Origin: Enoplolaimus lenunculus
Taxonomy: Eukaryota > Nematoda > Enoplea > Enoplida > Thoracostomopsidae
Direction of reading: 5' to 3'
Length of the DNA: 64,000 nt
Assembly: GCA_030248215.1 (NCBI GenBank)
Contig: JASANG010000300.1
Location: 62,001-126,000, forward strand
Shown here piece by piece: positions 23,190 through 33,860 of the stretch. The first letter of the stretch is position 1, and each line of letters begins with the position of its first letter. The notes below the pieces were generated by a model that saw nothing but the letters and a program-made list of their open reading frames with translations, was not told where the DNA came from and ran no database searches. A program made the translations under genes and the position numbers.

Positions 23190-23755
23190 GACGATGTCGA
23201 TTCCGGGCGGAACACACCAGCTTTCAACCAGAATTCGGATTGCGATTAGAATTCCGATTCAAAACGAGTTCCGATACCGATTCCGATTCCAATTGCACAA
23301 ACAATCAGAATCGGAATTTTGAAATTCAGTTTTACTCCTAGATGTTGTGATAAGTTGCATAAAAATTCTGTATTATTTATCTATTAAATTACTTTCGATG
23401 AGTTAGCTTATCAATAATTGATTGTTGTTTAGCTTTACAGAAGCAGAAATCATCGTCAATTAGTTTAAGCGACGTTTTCAAAAATGTTGCCAGCCGACAG
23501 ACATCGTAAATTAATATTTTGTCACTACAAATTATCTTATGCGTATAGTCACAAAATTCCTAGTTCCGATTCCGATTCGAATTTCGGTATAAATTTGCTG
23601 TTCCGATTCCGATGTAATCCAGTTCCGCTTTGTACCCTGAATGACGTCGATTCTGGGTGGAACACACATAGGATGACGACGATTCCGGATGGAACACACA
23701 TGGAATGACATAGATTCCGGGTGGAACATACATGGGATGACGTCGATTCCGGATG
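23190..23755. repeat. 31-bp tandem repeat split by a hAT-type MITE
   Basis: Units like GATGACGTCGATTCCGG plus GTGGAACACACAT occur once at about 23190-23218 and about four times at 23640-23755 with 31-bp spacing. Between them, about 23220-23637, lies an element with GGAATTCCGATTC motifs and the right end TTTGTACCCTG, of the 17062-17474 subfamily. The element therefore landed in a pre-existing array. Confidence 0.65.
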
Positions 23756-23792
23756 AATGTTCAACATTTTCAAGAATAACTGACTTGATCAG

Positions 23793-23901
23793 ATAGCGCA
23801 AAGAGCGATTAATCGTGTTGCTTACGACAATCTGATTAACAAACTCGGCGCAACCCAAGCAGCCGGTGAGGCTGTACAGAGACGATACGTACATAACAAC
23901 T
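23793..23901 (+). CDS. Candidate internal exon, unrecognised
   Basis: It is open between an acceptor-like ...TTGATCAG and a donor GTAAGT, giving 36 codons plus one base. The peptide reads IAQRAINRVAYDNLINKLG then an Ala/Glu/Gln/Arg-rich end, and looks like helical protein. No family is recognised. It could belong with the segments at 21953-22432 and 25092-25212, but the phase into the latter does not fit without another exon. Confidence 0.3.
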
Positions 23902-24187
23902 GTAAGTAACTAATTGACAAATTAGTTATTATTCGATTTTTCAAAGACATCATAGTGCCACAAATTTCACTGTTTTCATCTCGTTTCTCAAATTTAATTT
24001 TAAAATTTTTTTTTGATAAAATGTTTTTTTCTAAATACATATTGTGACATACGGATGCAAGGAGGCAAAATAAAACCTCACGCTGATGCTGCACCTCGGT
24101 TATAACACTGATGCATATGTAGTGTCTTCATACAATGTTGAGGTTCTTATAAGCCAAAAAGTCTACAAACTCAGCAGCTGCTTGTCA

Positions 24188-24265
24188 GACGGCGTAGCTC
24201 AGTCGTAGCGCGCTGAACTGAGAACCTGTCGACTTATGGGTCATGGGATCGAAACCTCGCAAGAA
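24188..24265 (+). mobile_element. tRNA-derived SINE head
   Basis: GACGGCGTAGCTCAGTCGTA resembles a tRNA acceptor stem plus box A, and GGGATCGAAACC at 24245-24256 resembles box B. The anticodon arm and T stem do not pair well, so it is a SINE or tRNA relic rather than a working tRNA gene. Confidence 0.5.
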
Positions 24266-24465
24266 CGCCACTCATTTTCAGCTGCAACAAGAACTCAAAC
24301 GTCGTGCCCTATCTTACCCAAGTTTTCACATGGTGACCACGATACTGCTGATGCATATGAAAGCACTACATATTATATAAGCATCAGTGTGTTAACCGAT
24401 GTGCAGCCTCAGCCAGCATCATGTAGTATTTTGCTTCTAAGTCACACTTAGCATTAACCTGTCCG

Positions 24466-24860
24466 GGTACGCCCGAATATAAATTTAGCGGTTACCGCCT
24501 ACCGCAACCAGATATTTAATTTTTTATCGGAACCAAATATTTAATTTTTTTACCGGAACCCGAGTCGGATATTTACCGCACATAGCATGCAAATATAAGC
24601 ACTGTTCAAAGTAATTTACTCGCACGACTTGCACAAAACTGTTTACTGAGTAATTGTGAGCTTAGATTTTTGTTTTTATTTCAGGAGGTAAAAGACTAAA
24701 CATTATATGCCCACTTACAAACGCAACTTTATGGTAATCGGGACCGCATCGCTAAATATTCCGTATCCGGTAGGTTGATATCGGATACCGGAACCGAAAA
24801 TGGATATCGGTTCTTTGCCGGATATTAAACAAAAATCGGATGTTCGGTCTCGCCCTATGC
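24466..24860. mobile_element. Degenerate hAT-type MITE
   Basis: CCTGTCCGGGTACGCCCG opens it and GGATGTTCGGTCTCGCCC closes it, with ACCGGAACC and GGATACCGG inside. Ends are worn and no target duplication is visible. Confidence 0.45.
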
Positions 24861-25091
24861 CCTGTCCGACCGATAGTGATTTTTTAGTTCATCCTCCCAG
24901 ACGAATGGCTTAATTTTATACACTGCCGCAGGTTCGGCGCTGAAATTTTAACCTCGAATAGAAATCTTTCGTATGTAGGTATTCATACTGCTTTAATCTG
25001 GTCCGCCAAAAGTGACACTAATTTGTAATATTTACACTCATATACAACATCTTCCTCCTAAAAATCCTTCGTTTGTCTTTCCACACTACAG

Positions 25092-25212
25092 AATACGCAT
25101 ATCCGAAATGCTTTTGTCTAAATTTTTTTGGAATAATTTGCATGGTTTCACCACCAAAGTAGCTGGAGCTGACGAAAAAAATTCTGTATCCAAACCTCTG
25201 TCAGAATATTAA
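25092..25212 (+). CDS. Candidate terminal exon, unrecognised
   Basis: It follows a pyrimidine tract and CACTACAG acceptor and runs 39 codons to TAA. The peptide includes ISEMLLSKFFWNNLHGF and a polar end. No family is recognised and no adjoining exon was proven. Confidence 0.25.
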
Positions 25213-25309
25213 ACCACATTCTTGCATAATGATGATAGCAAGTTTACTGAGAACAGTATGATATAGACTACAGATGAACACCGGATATCCGGTCAGGATA
25301 AAAAATGTC

Positions 25310-25450
25310 TAAGGACCCCTACCTTACAACTTGTCCCCACTCCCTACAAAAATTTTTTGTGATAAAATGATATGGTCATTACAATTTGTCCTCTCATCTT
25401 AATACTTTCGTTATAAAATAGGGCCCTACCCTATAATTTTCCCGCTAAGA
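25310..25450. mobile_element. Fragment of GATAAAATGATA repeat family
   Basis: It shares CTACCTTACAA, AAATTTTTTGTGATAAAATG and CCTACCCTATAATTTTCCC with larger copies at about 39540-39900 and 59203-59470. Confidence 0.5.
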
Positions 25451-25730
25451 GAGAAAAATTGCGTTTCAAAATATATACCATCCCGCCCATTTAGAAATTA
25501 CGACTTAGCGTAAGTGTACTTCAATCTGGTTCTTTGTTCTTGGAAATAAAACGATTCAAGTATATATAGTTCGAGGGAAGGGTTATATTAGATGGAATCT
25601 CTATTGCAGTGGTTTAAATAAGGCAAAGGACAAGCCAAATCAACTCAAGTTTAAGTTGTCAACGCAAGTATTTAGTAGTATGTAGCAATCTTCTAAACTG
25701 AATATCCAGAACTATTAAGGTACTGTAGTG

Positions 25731-26152
25731 AGTGACCCGAATAAGAGGGGGGACTGATTATTTATTTGACCACTCCAGAGGGTGCCTCCTGTTATTCGGT
25801 TACGGACTGTTATGTTTTTATCCCGTCCTCCGCCATACTTCCTTACACCTATATTCGGTATTGTAACTAACCCTTGAATTGAATGTTTATTTGTCTTGTA
25901 TCAAAAGCTTTAGCCATAATGCAATGTTATTATTAGGAACGTACTTTGAAAACATAAGTACGCTTCAGTTTTGAACTCACCTTTATTTGGTTCTGGAGTC
26001 ATTTATGCGCTACACCTACAATTAAGAACAATCGACATTTATGGACTCGTAATTAGGATTTAGGGACTCTATGCGCTTGCGGACTCTTATTAGGGATACG
26101 GACTCCCATTGATTGGGATTCATAATGGGTACCCCCTCTTATTCGGGTCACT
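25731..26152. mobile_element. Inverted-repeat element with AGTGACCCGAATAAGAGG ends (422 bp)
   Basis: It starts AGTGACCCGAATAAGAGGGG and ends CCCCTCTTATTCGGGTCACT. (A/G)GTACTG occurs just outside both ends and may be part of a target duplication. The interior has no long frame. A second copy lies at 36274-36689 in the opposite orientation. Confidence 0.8.
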
Positions 26153-26494
26153 ATAGTACTGGCATAATAAATACCGATTTTTAGAATTGTATCTTTTATG
26201 CTCATATCAATTTGCTTGAGGGTCAGGGTACTTCCTTTAGAGCAACAACTTAATCAAGTGCTTAAGAAACGAAAATTGAGGTTCGGAAACTCGAAAAACA
26301 CAAACTCGAGTTTCGGGTATCCGAAATAGATAATTTCATTTTGGATATCCGGATAAATATCCGGCAAGAATTGCCGAATATCCGGATATGAAAAAATATC
26401 CCATGCCCATCACTAATTACATTATACAGGCAGAGTATGGACTCTACTTTGGCTGAGATAATGAAATATCAATGTTCGGAAACGCCATAAAACG

Positions 26495-26963
26495 CTAAAA
26501 ATCCTGTTTCCCTTTCCACCGATACATATTAGGATTCCTCCGGGTCAGAATTATTGCCGGTGCCAAGAGCAGTGCCAACCGGGACAAATGAATATCCTGT
26601 AAGAAAATAAACTTATATATAATATATAAAATGTTTTGTCAAAATAACCGTTTGTTGCTAGACAAACATATTTTTGTTGAAAAAATAATCCGTTGAGTCG
26701 AATCCAAGTTTTCTAATTTGATCTGCTGCAAAGTCAAAATGAATAGAAGTACAGGTTTTATAAAGTAGTTGCATGGTCAAAATTTCAACACAGCAATTCA
26801 AAAAATAACAATTTGAAAACATTACCAAATAATTCCAATCTGTAGTTTGAAGTTGCAGTAATATAGAAGTGAACGCTATCTTCAACAAGGCACAATCTTG
26901 TATACGTAGCCAGTCGGAATTTACTTTATTGATAAATGTCACATACGCACATTTTACTCTTGC
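26495..26963 (-). CDS. Candidate last two exons of an unrecognised minus-strand gene
   Basis: On the minus strand, 26963-26826 (46 codons) follows an acceptor ATATTTCAG and ends at a donor GTAATG. 26596-26495 follows CTTACAG and runs 33 codons to a TAG; both junctions are phase 0. The joined peptide is helical and hydrophobic, with DWLRIQDCALLKIAF, LLQLQTTDWNYL and LSRLALLLAPAIIL. I do not recognise a family. No upstream exon was located between 26964 and 28297. The good splice sites are the main support; chance or a decayed gene remain possible. Confidence 0.35.
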
Positions 26964-27212
26964 CTGAAATATATACCAAGACATAAAACAATATTAATAA
27001 ATTTCAGTGCTGTTACACGCATTTGATCGTAATGTACAAACAGTAATGTCGAATATTTGAGATGAGGTTTTTCATGTTATCTAGCAGAAAGTTTGTAGGT
27101 AGTATAAACGATATGACTACAATCATCATTTGAACATATGTATAACAGAGTTTACATCGCTATACCTTACACTTCAAAGGGGCCCATTTCGCAGATGGGG
27201 ACCTTGGATATG

Positions 27213-27425
27213 GGGCCTTGGCTGCAGGATGCAATCGGAATTCCGATTCCGATTAGAATTACTGAACATTCAGTCGGAATTTTGAAATGTTAATTTTAAT
27301 ACCAGTCTACAGACACCCTAAATGAACATATTTGTCAATACACAAATTATCCGTTAAGTCACAAAACTTCGATTGCAATTACGGTATAAAAATGCTGTTC
27401 CGATTCCAGTTCGGATTCCGGTGTA
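27213..27425. mobile_element. hAT-type MITE fragment, GGAATTCCGATTCC subfamily
   Basis: It begins CAGGATGCAATCGGAATTCC and ends GTTCGGATTCCGGTGTAGAC, worn relative to 17062-17474. No clean target duplication is seen. The rest of 26964-28045 shows no recognised feature. Confidence 0.5.
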
Positions 27426-28045
27426 GACTGAGATGCTGGCTATACCTCCAAGGAAACTAAGTTTTTGAATGAACCCCAAAATGTATAACTTACGACTAGC
27501 AAAGTATTTTGGACATTACTTTATTTACTGTTTCTGACATGAGTGCTTTCATACATTTGATGCACCATTGTAGTCTGCTTTATAGCAACTTATTGAACAG
27601 TAGATTACAAGAAGAAAAATATTTGTATTCAGTCGCTCTATATAGCTGAGTAACCGCCCAAACGACACTGGGAATTTGCAATCTCCCTTTACAATTACGG
27701 AACAGAACGGCAGCCATTACATATGAAAAGACAGAAAAAATTTGTGGTCCGGTTACAGTAACTAAAGTGCAGGTGCTAATTTTTCAAAACAGAACTAGAA
27801 ACAGAGAATTAGACTGAAAACATTTCACTGTAAAGGCCCCGAAAAAGCCTTTAATTCCTCAGCTAGGGTTATGATAATATTTTTTATTTTTGTATCAATT
27901 GAGATTAAAAGCGTCCCAAAGAAACAAAGAAAAAGATTTTATTTATTACTTCATGGAATATCATCCCATTATTTAACCTGAATGTGTCATAGAAGGTAGG
28001 TTACGATCGGGAATTTCACACCCTTTAACTAAGCAGTTTCAAAAG

Positions 28046-28121
28046 CAGGCATCCAGGGGTTGCTCGAACTGTCAGCTTGTGGATTATTAAGCGAACACGG
28101 AACCGCTGCGCCACGCAGCCC
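28046..28121 (-). mobile_element. tRNA-derived SINE head, minus strand
   Basis: Read on the minus strand, GGCTGCGTGGCGCAGCGGTT fits a tRNA-like 5' end with box A, and CAGTTCGAGCAACCC fits a worn box B. It lies about 180 bp upstream of the hydrolase start codon in the opposite orientation. Confidence 0.6.
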
Positions 28122-28297
28122 GTCTCGCAAACTACTTTTATCGTCGACTATATATATCGAATTATAGACCCTATGTTGACGACTGGAGTAATCTATGGCA
28201 TATTTGTATTGCATTGCATTGCATATGCACATTACACAATGAAGCTAGTACAGTTGCATCACATTATGTTCGTAAGTAGTTGTTTATAATTTGTATC

Positions 28298-31200
28298 ATG
28301 AATGCTTCAATAAAATTTGTAACCGTTTCCACTTCATACAACTTTTATCGTCAGTTGCGCTCTGAGCTTTCAGAAAGTTTGCCATCACGTAGTCGCCGTA
28401 TGGACGACGTCATGATTAATTTATGGAAGCGAAGGTAATGTAAGAATGCTTTTTATTTAGACACAGCCTGTTAGATACGTGCTTAGGGGTGACATGGAAG
28501 TGCACGACAGACGTGATATTTTGATTCCGTTCTCGGAAAGTAAATTTTGCTGAAATGAAAATGTTGAGCAAAATCAGTTTTGTGACTTGCCTTTTCACCA
28601 AAAGGTTTTATTATAAGGTCCACTAAAGCCGCATTTTTGTGACTGAAACCTGTTTATCCGTTAAAGCTACAAAACACATACCTAAACCTGATTAGAAAAA
28701 AGTTTTGTCGGTATATGTGCACGTAAGTGTATGTAAAGCAAATGTTGCCATGCCTGTTCACATATACACCGGTATTAGAAGTTGTTGCAACGACCGCGTA
28801 GTGTAGTGGTAGCATGCTTGGCTCGAGCGCAAGAGGGCCGAGGTTCGATTCCCGGCGTGGTCACTAACTTTGGGCAAAACTTTAAACGGGGGTCATGCAG
28901 ACCGTATAGTACCAACATGGAGGTCCCACCGAGACGGGCACTGCAAACAGCAAGCCCATGAATTCGGGTAGTTGGATTCGCGGTCGGGGACGACCGCCTG
29001 TAAAAAAGAGGGATGTCGGTATATGTGCACGTAAGTGTATGTAAAGCAAATGTTGCCATGTCTGTTCACATATACCGGTATAAGAAGTTGTTGCAACGAC
29101 CGCGTAGTGTAGTGGTAGCATGCTTGGCTCGAGCGCAAGAGGGCCGAGGTTCGATTCCCGGCGTGGTCATTAACTTTGGGCAGAACTTCAAACAGGGGTC
29201 GTGCAGACCGTTAGTACCAACATGGAGGTCCCACCGAGATGGGCACTGCAAACAGCAAGCCCATGGATTCGGGTAGTTGTATTCACGGTCCGCGACGACC
29301 GCCTGTAAAAAGGGATGTCGGTATATGTGCACGTAAGTGTATGTAAAGCAAATGTTGTCATGCCTGTGCACATATACCGGTATAAGAAGTTGTTGCAACG
29401 ACCGCGTAATGTAGTGGTAGCTCGCTTGGCTCGAGCGCAAGAGGGCCGAGGTTCGATTCCCGGCGTGGTCATTAACTTTGGGCAGAACTTCAAACAGGGG
29501 TCGTGCAGACCGTTAGTACCAACAAGTTTTACAAGCACAAACAGGTAATGTAAGAGGAAAAGTTTGATTTAAAAACACAAACACGTGCATAATGTAAAAG
29601 GTCAAAATGTTCGATCCGGACAAGCGGACCTCCAAACTAAGATTTGGGTAAATAATTTAAACAACGCATGCGTTTGGTTTTTCGCTCGTTTTGCTCGCGT
29701 GGTCTCCTTTTCAAGTGGTGCTCATGTAGCACACGGCTCAACTCGCTCTCCGACAGGTTTATATCAGAACTGGGATACGATTATGTTGTTTTGACGGACG
29801 TTTCACACGAACCGGATATCCGATTGCTGGCATTCTTGTTACACAGAAAAGGAAATGAGCGTTTACACGGAAGTTCACCGCTAATTTCGCTGCAATGTCA
29901 CTTTCGTGCTTGGCACCTCTGATTACGTAGTGGAAGCCTTCTTGTCTCTTGGTTAAAGAGCCTGGATTCGAGTCCTGTTGCTTGTTTTTTCGCAGAAAGC
30001 TTCAGAAATTGTGCCTTCTCGTGAACTATATATTTAACCCGAAGGGAAATGCATTACCATTACGCGCATGTATACGTTTCAAACAAATATTACTGCTGCT
30101 TCAGGATACGTATAGATACATGACATCACTTGTATGACATCACCTGAAGTTGTTCAAATTGACGTCACACGTTTGTTTTTTCCAGGTCTGACCCAATACC
30201 CTCTGGCTTGGAGTTTGAAGTTGAATACCAAGAAGTTATTCCCGAGGCGCATATTAACAATGTCGCTCATCTCAAAACTGTTCTCGGTGTTCATGGCGCG
30301 CCTGGAACTCACAGCGATTTTAAACCTCTTTGTTCTTACATGACTGCCGCTGGATGCAAAATTCTGCTACCTAACTTTCCTGGTATTGATTGCTTTATAA
30401 CACAGGTTTAAAGGTTTTTTGTTCCTTTCGTAGCAATCTGTCTTTGGATTTTTATTTTTTGTCTTTAGCTTTGAACTGCGTACGTGTGTTTAAATTTGTA
30501 AGTTCGGTTTAAGTAAGGACGAAATAATTCACGTTGTTTATTTCTACTCAAGCCTGAACTGTATGTATTTGGCCAAATAGTGATACGTGCGCAATATATT
30601 CTTGATATTCAACTTATTTAAGGGATGGGAAAAACTGAACTCGATTCAAATCGATGTTTTCAACACTCAAATTCGGAACGTGCCGAGTTTTTGCTAAACT
30701 TTTTAAAAACAGTTAACGTTTCAAAGTAAGTGAGATTACTCGTTATTGTTCTGCAGCTACGTTACAATATATAACGACAGTGTTTTGGATTACACGACTT
30801 GGAATTCCGCTATGAGCGAAACGAATAGATGATATTTTGTATTACTTGTTGCCGCTTTATTGTTCATGTTAAATTTGTATTTGTGAAGCATTTCACTGCT
30901 CCGTGATGGTTTAATGTTTACAAGTTACGTAGTTATATAGGTTGTATTATTAACAATATAACAATTCTTATGTACCGAGACATTACTCGATATAGGGACT
31001 TGGTTGCTTTTCGAAAATTATTTGTCATTGCGTTTTATAGAGTTGATGTGATTATTGGACATAGCGCTGGGTGTTATCCCGTTGTCGACTTGCTTGCAGA
31101 TTATCCAGATATAGCGGATGCAGTTATTTTAGTTAATCCTGGAGCGTTGTCACCTCACAGGTAAAGTTAGTATTTCACTATTTACTTGTCCCGTGAGCCG

Positions 31201-33860
31201 CTGTAAAATTATTGCTAAATATGTGTAGGTATATAGAGTTCCAAGATTTTAAGCCAGGATTTTTCAAAATGAAACTTTTGAAACAAAAAGACACTAAACT
31301 TTTAGGACAAACAGCTACAAGCAGCGCGGCCGGACTTACGATATCCGGGGCCCGCCAAACGTTAACTGAGGGTCAACTTAAGATTACATAAAACCTTTAT
31401 TGTACAGGTTCGTTTTGTACGTTTTCCTGAACGCGAGGCCCCCAGAGAATGGTAGCAGGGTGCAACCGGAATTCCGGTTCCGGTTCCGGCATTTTTTCAC
31501 CTTCCGGTTCCGGTTCCGGTAAATTTTTACCGGATTTAAAAATTCCGGTGTTATAATTTGGCCGTTTTCTTAACTTTGCTAATTTTTAAGAATCTCTTTT
31601 GAAAGCCACTTGTACTCCGAATATAAGCCATTGATAATGGATTTCACTTTAGTCGACGGCGAAAATCTAAAATACAACAAATAAAATAAATACCTATGTT
31701 CGACTAAGGCCGTTTCACAAATAATAGAGCAAAAAATACGATTAAAATGAAATTTTTGGTGAAATGCATTTTTCATTTTCCGGTTCCGGTAAAATTTTCA
31801 AATTCCGGTTCCGGTTCCGGTAAATTGTAATTCCGGTTGCACCCTGAATGGTAGGGATCACTGTCAGCCCTCATCAGCTTGGATATTATACCTGTAGATT
31901 TGTGTATAACTTTAATACATTGAAAGGTATACTATGGATACAGAGGAGCAACGTATTTTAGGTATAACAGTGGAAAACTAAATCATTCTGTTCCCAGTAT
32001 CTTATCGATAATTTTTGCAGTACCCTAACTCGGGCTTGGCAAGCTGTTGTTGTAAAAAACCCGAACCGGGACCAACGATGTCAAATTGAAAACTCGGATT
32101 TAAGCCCGGACCTGAAATTTTCCAAAGTCAAAACCCGGACCCGAAATTTTTCGGCGAAAATAGGCGGACTTCTATACAACTTTACAAATAGCCAGCGGCA
32201 ATTAGTAGATGTTTTGGAAGTTATGGTGTATGCATGAATGTTCAATTTCAATTTTAAAACATCTGCAGCGGTCGGAAAACGTGAGCATGACTGAAATGTT
32301 TAAGTAAATGTATTAATTTTAAAAAATATTTTAATATGAATAATTCGTCGCTGTATGATATGCCAGGAATTATGTTCCGACGAGTATTAAGTTGAGTGTT
32401 TATATGTGTGCAATATAACAAATAAATTGAATTTTTGAACTTTGAATATTAAAGAATTTTACGGCCATACTGGCTATTGCAACTGCTGACTCGAGCGTGG
32501 GAAAATGTGTTTGCTCGGTTTCTGATACGTCCATTGATATATGTGATGTTTCGATTTGTATACGGGATGCCTGTGAAAACGGTTGATATCTCCATGGCGT
32601 CTACAATAATGGGCGCTCATATTGGATTTGCTCAGGTTAGTTGCAATTTGCAAAATAATTTTGAAGTTTATTACAGGCAGATTTAATACAGGCTACAAAC
32701 ATCGTGGACATCATGGCAGTGTTGTAATGATGGTGAAGAAAATATGCTTTTGAACTGATAAGTTATTGATGTCTGACGTTGACCGGGACGTACGTAAAAA
32801 GCTGTAATTTCTGAATACATGATTAGCTTGGCTATTATGGATGTATTTGCATTTTTGCTAGTTGAACAAACAATTTGACCTGTTTCGAAGTAATTCAAAG
32901 CTGACAAAAATTGTGGTGTACGGTGGTCGCGATAGATTGATTGAACCTCAAAAGACCGAAGAATACATTGCCAGACTCGGGGTATCAGAGATTATTCAGT
33001 ACGAAAATGATGCGACGTGCATCAGAGAAGGTAACAATATTTTTTGGTTGTTTTCCGCAAAACGTATTGTGTTAGCTGCACTTGCTATTCATTTCAGAGT
33101 GTTCCTCTGTTCAAGCAAAACAGCTTTGAAATATGCTGTTTAAGCAGTAATGCGTTTAAAATAGCGTTTTATTTTTGACATGATTTCTTAATTTTTTTTG
33201 TCTTAAGCATGTCAAATTGAAATGTTTACGAAGCTAAATAATATTTTGTTTGAACTACACAACAACAAAGTATAAATAATGCTGGATTTCGTATTGGAAA
33301 CGGAGCATGAAAAATAACGTTTGCCGAAACAGTAATTTTTACCCGCTTGAAACATACCGCAATTTTAAAGGCATTCTGCGATTTCCTCTGGTTCTGAACA
33401 AAATACCAGGACCAAATAGTGAAACTTACCGGATTTGCGTACTGGAACCGGAATTCCGATTGCATCCTGACCTATTAGACGACTGCCTTGCACAGTCGAA
33501 CATTTTCAAAACGAAGATTTTCTAGTTTTTGAATTGGCAAACATTATGTATTTAAATGTCTCGAAATGTTGTCACATGAATCGAGTTTTGGTAGAAATTT
33601 TGGATGCAGCGGAACTCCGAAGCAAATCGGAATGAAAAGGATGATCTCTGTTTATTTTAGTATTGTAAGTTTCTATTGATCGATGTTTTATTTACTGTTG
33701 AATTTTAGTAATGGATTCGATTTCTTCGCCTCGAAACTCGGTCAAAGCAGCGGCAATTTGTGTTCATTCGGAAGGACATTTCGTGAACCGATCTCATCCA
33801 TCGTTGTTGGCGAAACTAGTGGAGATGCTTGTTACTCGAGCAAAAGCAGGGAAGTCATGA
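28298..33860 (+). CDS. Alpha/beta-hydrolase, DUF1057-like, 7 exons, 352 aa
   Basis: Exons are 28298-28434, 30186-30382, 30623-30725, 31041-31160, 32455-32635, 32862-33030 and 33709-33860. All introns are GT-AG, and phases join in one frame of 353 codons including the stop. The oxyanion-loop motif GVHGAPGTHSDF is at residues 80-91 and NFPG at 109-112. The nucleophile elbow is GHSAG with Ser154. The acid is Asp270 in GGRDRLIE, and the base is His326 in SEGHFVNRS. These match the layout of the DUF1057 (PF06342) alpha/beta-hydrolases first noted in Caenorhabditis; the substrate is unknown. The short N-terminal exon supplies 45 residues including a helical MDDVMINLWKRR. An in-frame stop lies upstream of the ATG. 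No signal peptide is obvious, so it is probably cytosolic. Intron 1 holds a SINE triplet and intron 4 an intact hAT MITE. The fold is confident; the family assignment is from remembered motifs. Confidence 0.87.
28706..29523 (+). repeat. Tandem triplet of a tRNA-derived SINE-like unit
   Basis: Three near-identical ~300-bp units start at about 28706, 29013 and 29317. Each has GTCGGTATATGTGCACGTAA, then a 71-nt tRNA-like segment (28792-28862, 29098-29168, 29400-29470). In that segment the ends GACCGCG and CGTGGTC pair, box A is TAGTGTAGTGGTAGC and box B is GGTTCGATTCC. The anticodon loop would read CGA. The T stem is imperfect (an extra A), which favours SINE over functional tRNA. Each unit ends with CATGGAGGTCCCACCGAGA, except the third, which is cut short. 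The array is in intron 1 of the hydrolase gene, same strand. Confidence 0.85.
29924..29990 (+). mobile_element. Second tRNA-like relic in hydrolase intron 1
   Basis: ACGTAGTGGAAGCC resembles box A and GGATTCGAGTCC fits box B. The intervening arm (TCTTGGTTAAAGAGCCT) is tRNA-like. Stems are too weak to call a gene. Confidence 0.4.
31456..31846. mobile_element. hAT-type MITE, intact ends and target duplication (391 bp)
   Basis: It begins CAGGGTGCAACCGGAATTCC and ends GGAATTACAATTTACCGG in complement, so the right terminus reads TTCCGGTTGCACCCTG. AATGGTAG flanks both sides (31448-31455, 31847-31854). Subterminal GGTTCCGGTTCCGG repeats face inward. It is in hydrolase intron 4 and has no coding capacity. 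Confidence 0.93.
33270..33471. mobile_element. hAT-type MITE remnant, hydrolase intron 6
   Basis: The right end GGAATTCCGATTGCATCCTG is clear. The left side is diffuse (GGATTTCGTATTGGAAACGG). No duplication was found. Confidence 0.45.

Noticed and set aside
28792-29470. Three genuine tRNA-Ser(CGA)-like genes
   Set aside because: The acceptor ends pair, but the T stem has an extra base and mismatches, the variable arm is too short for tRNA-Ser, and the heads are embedded in a larger repeated unit.
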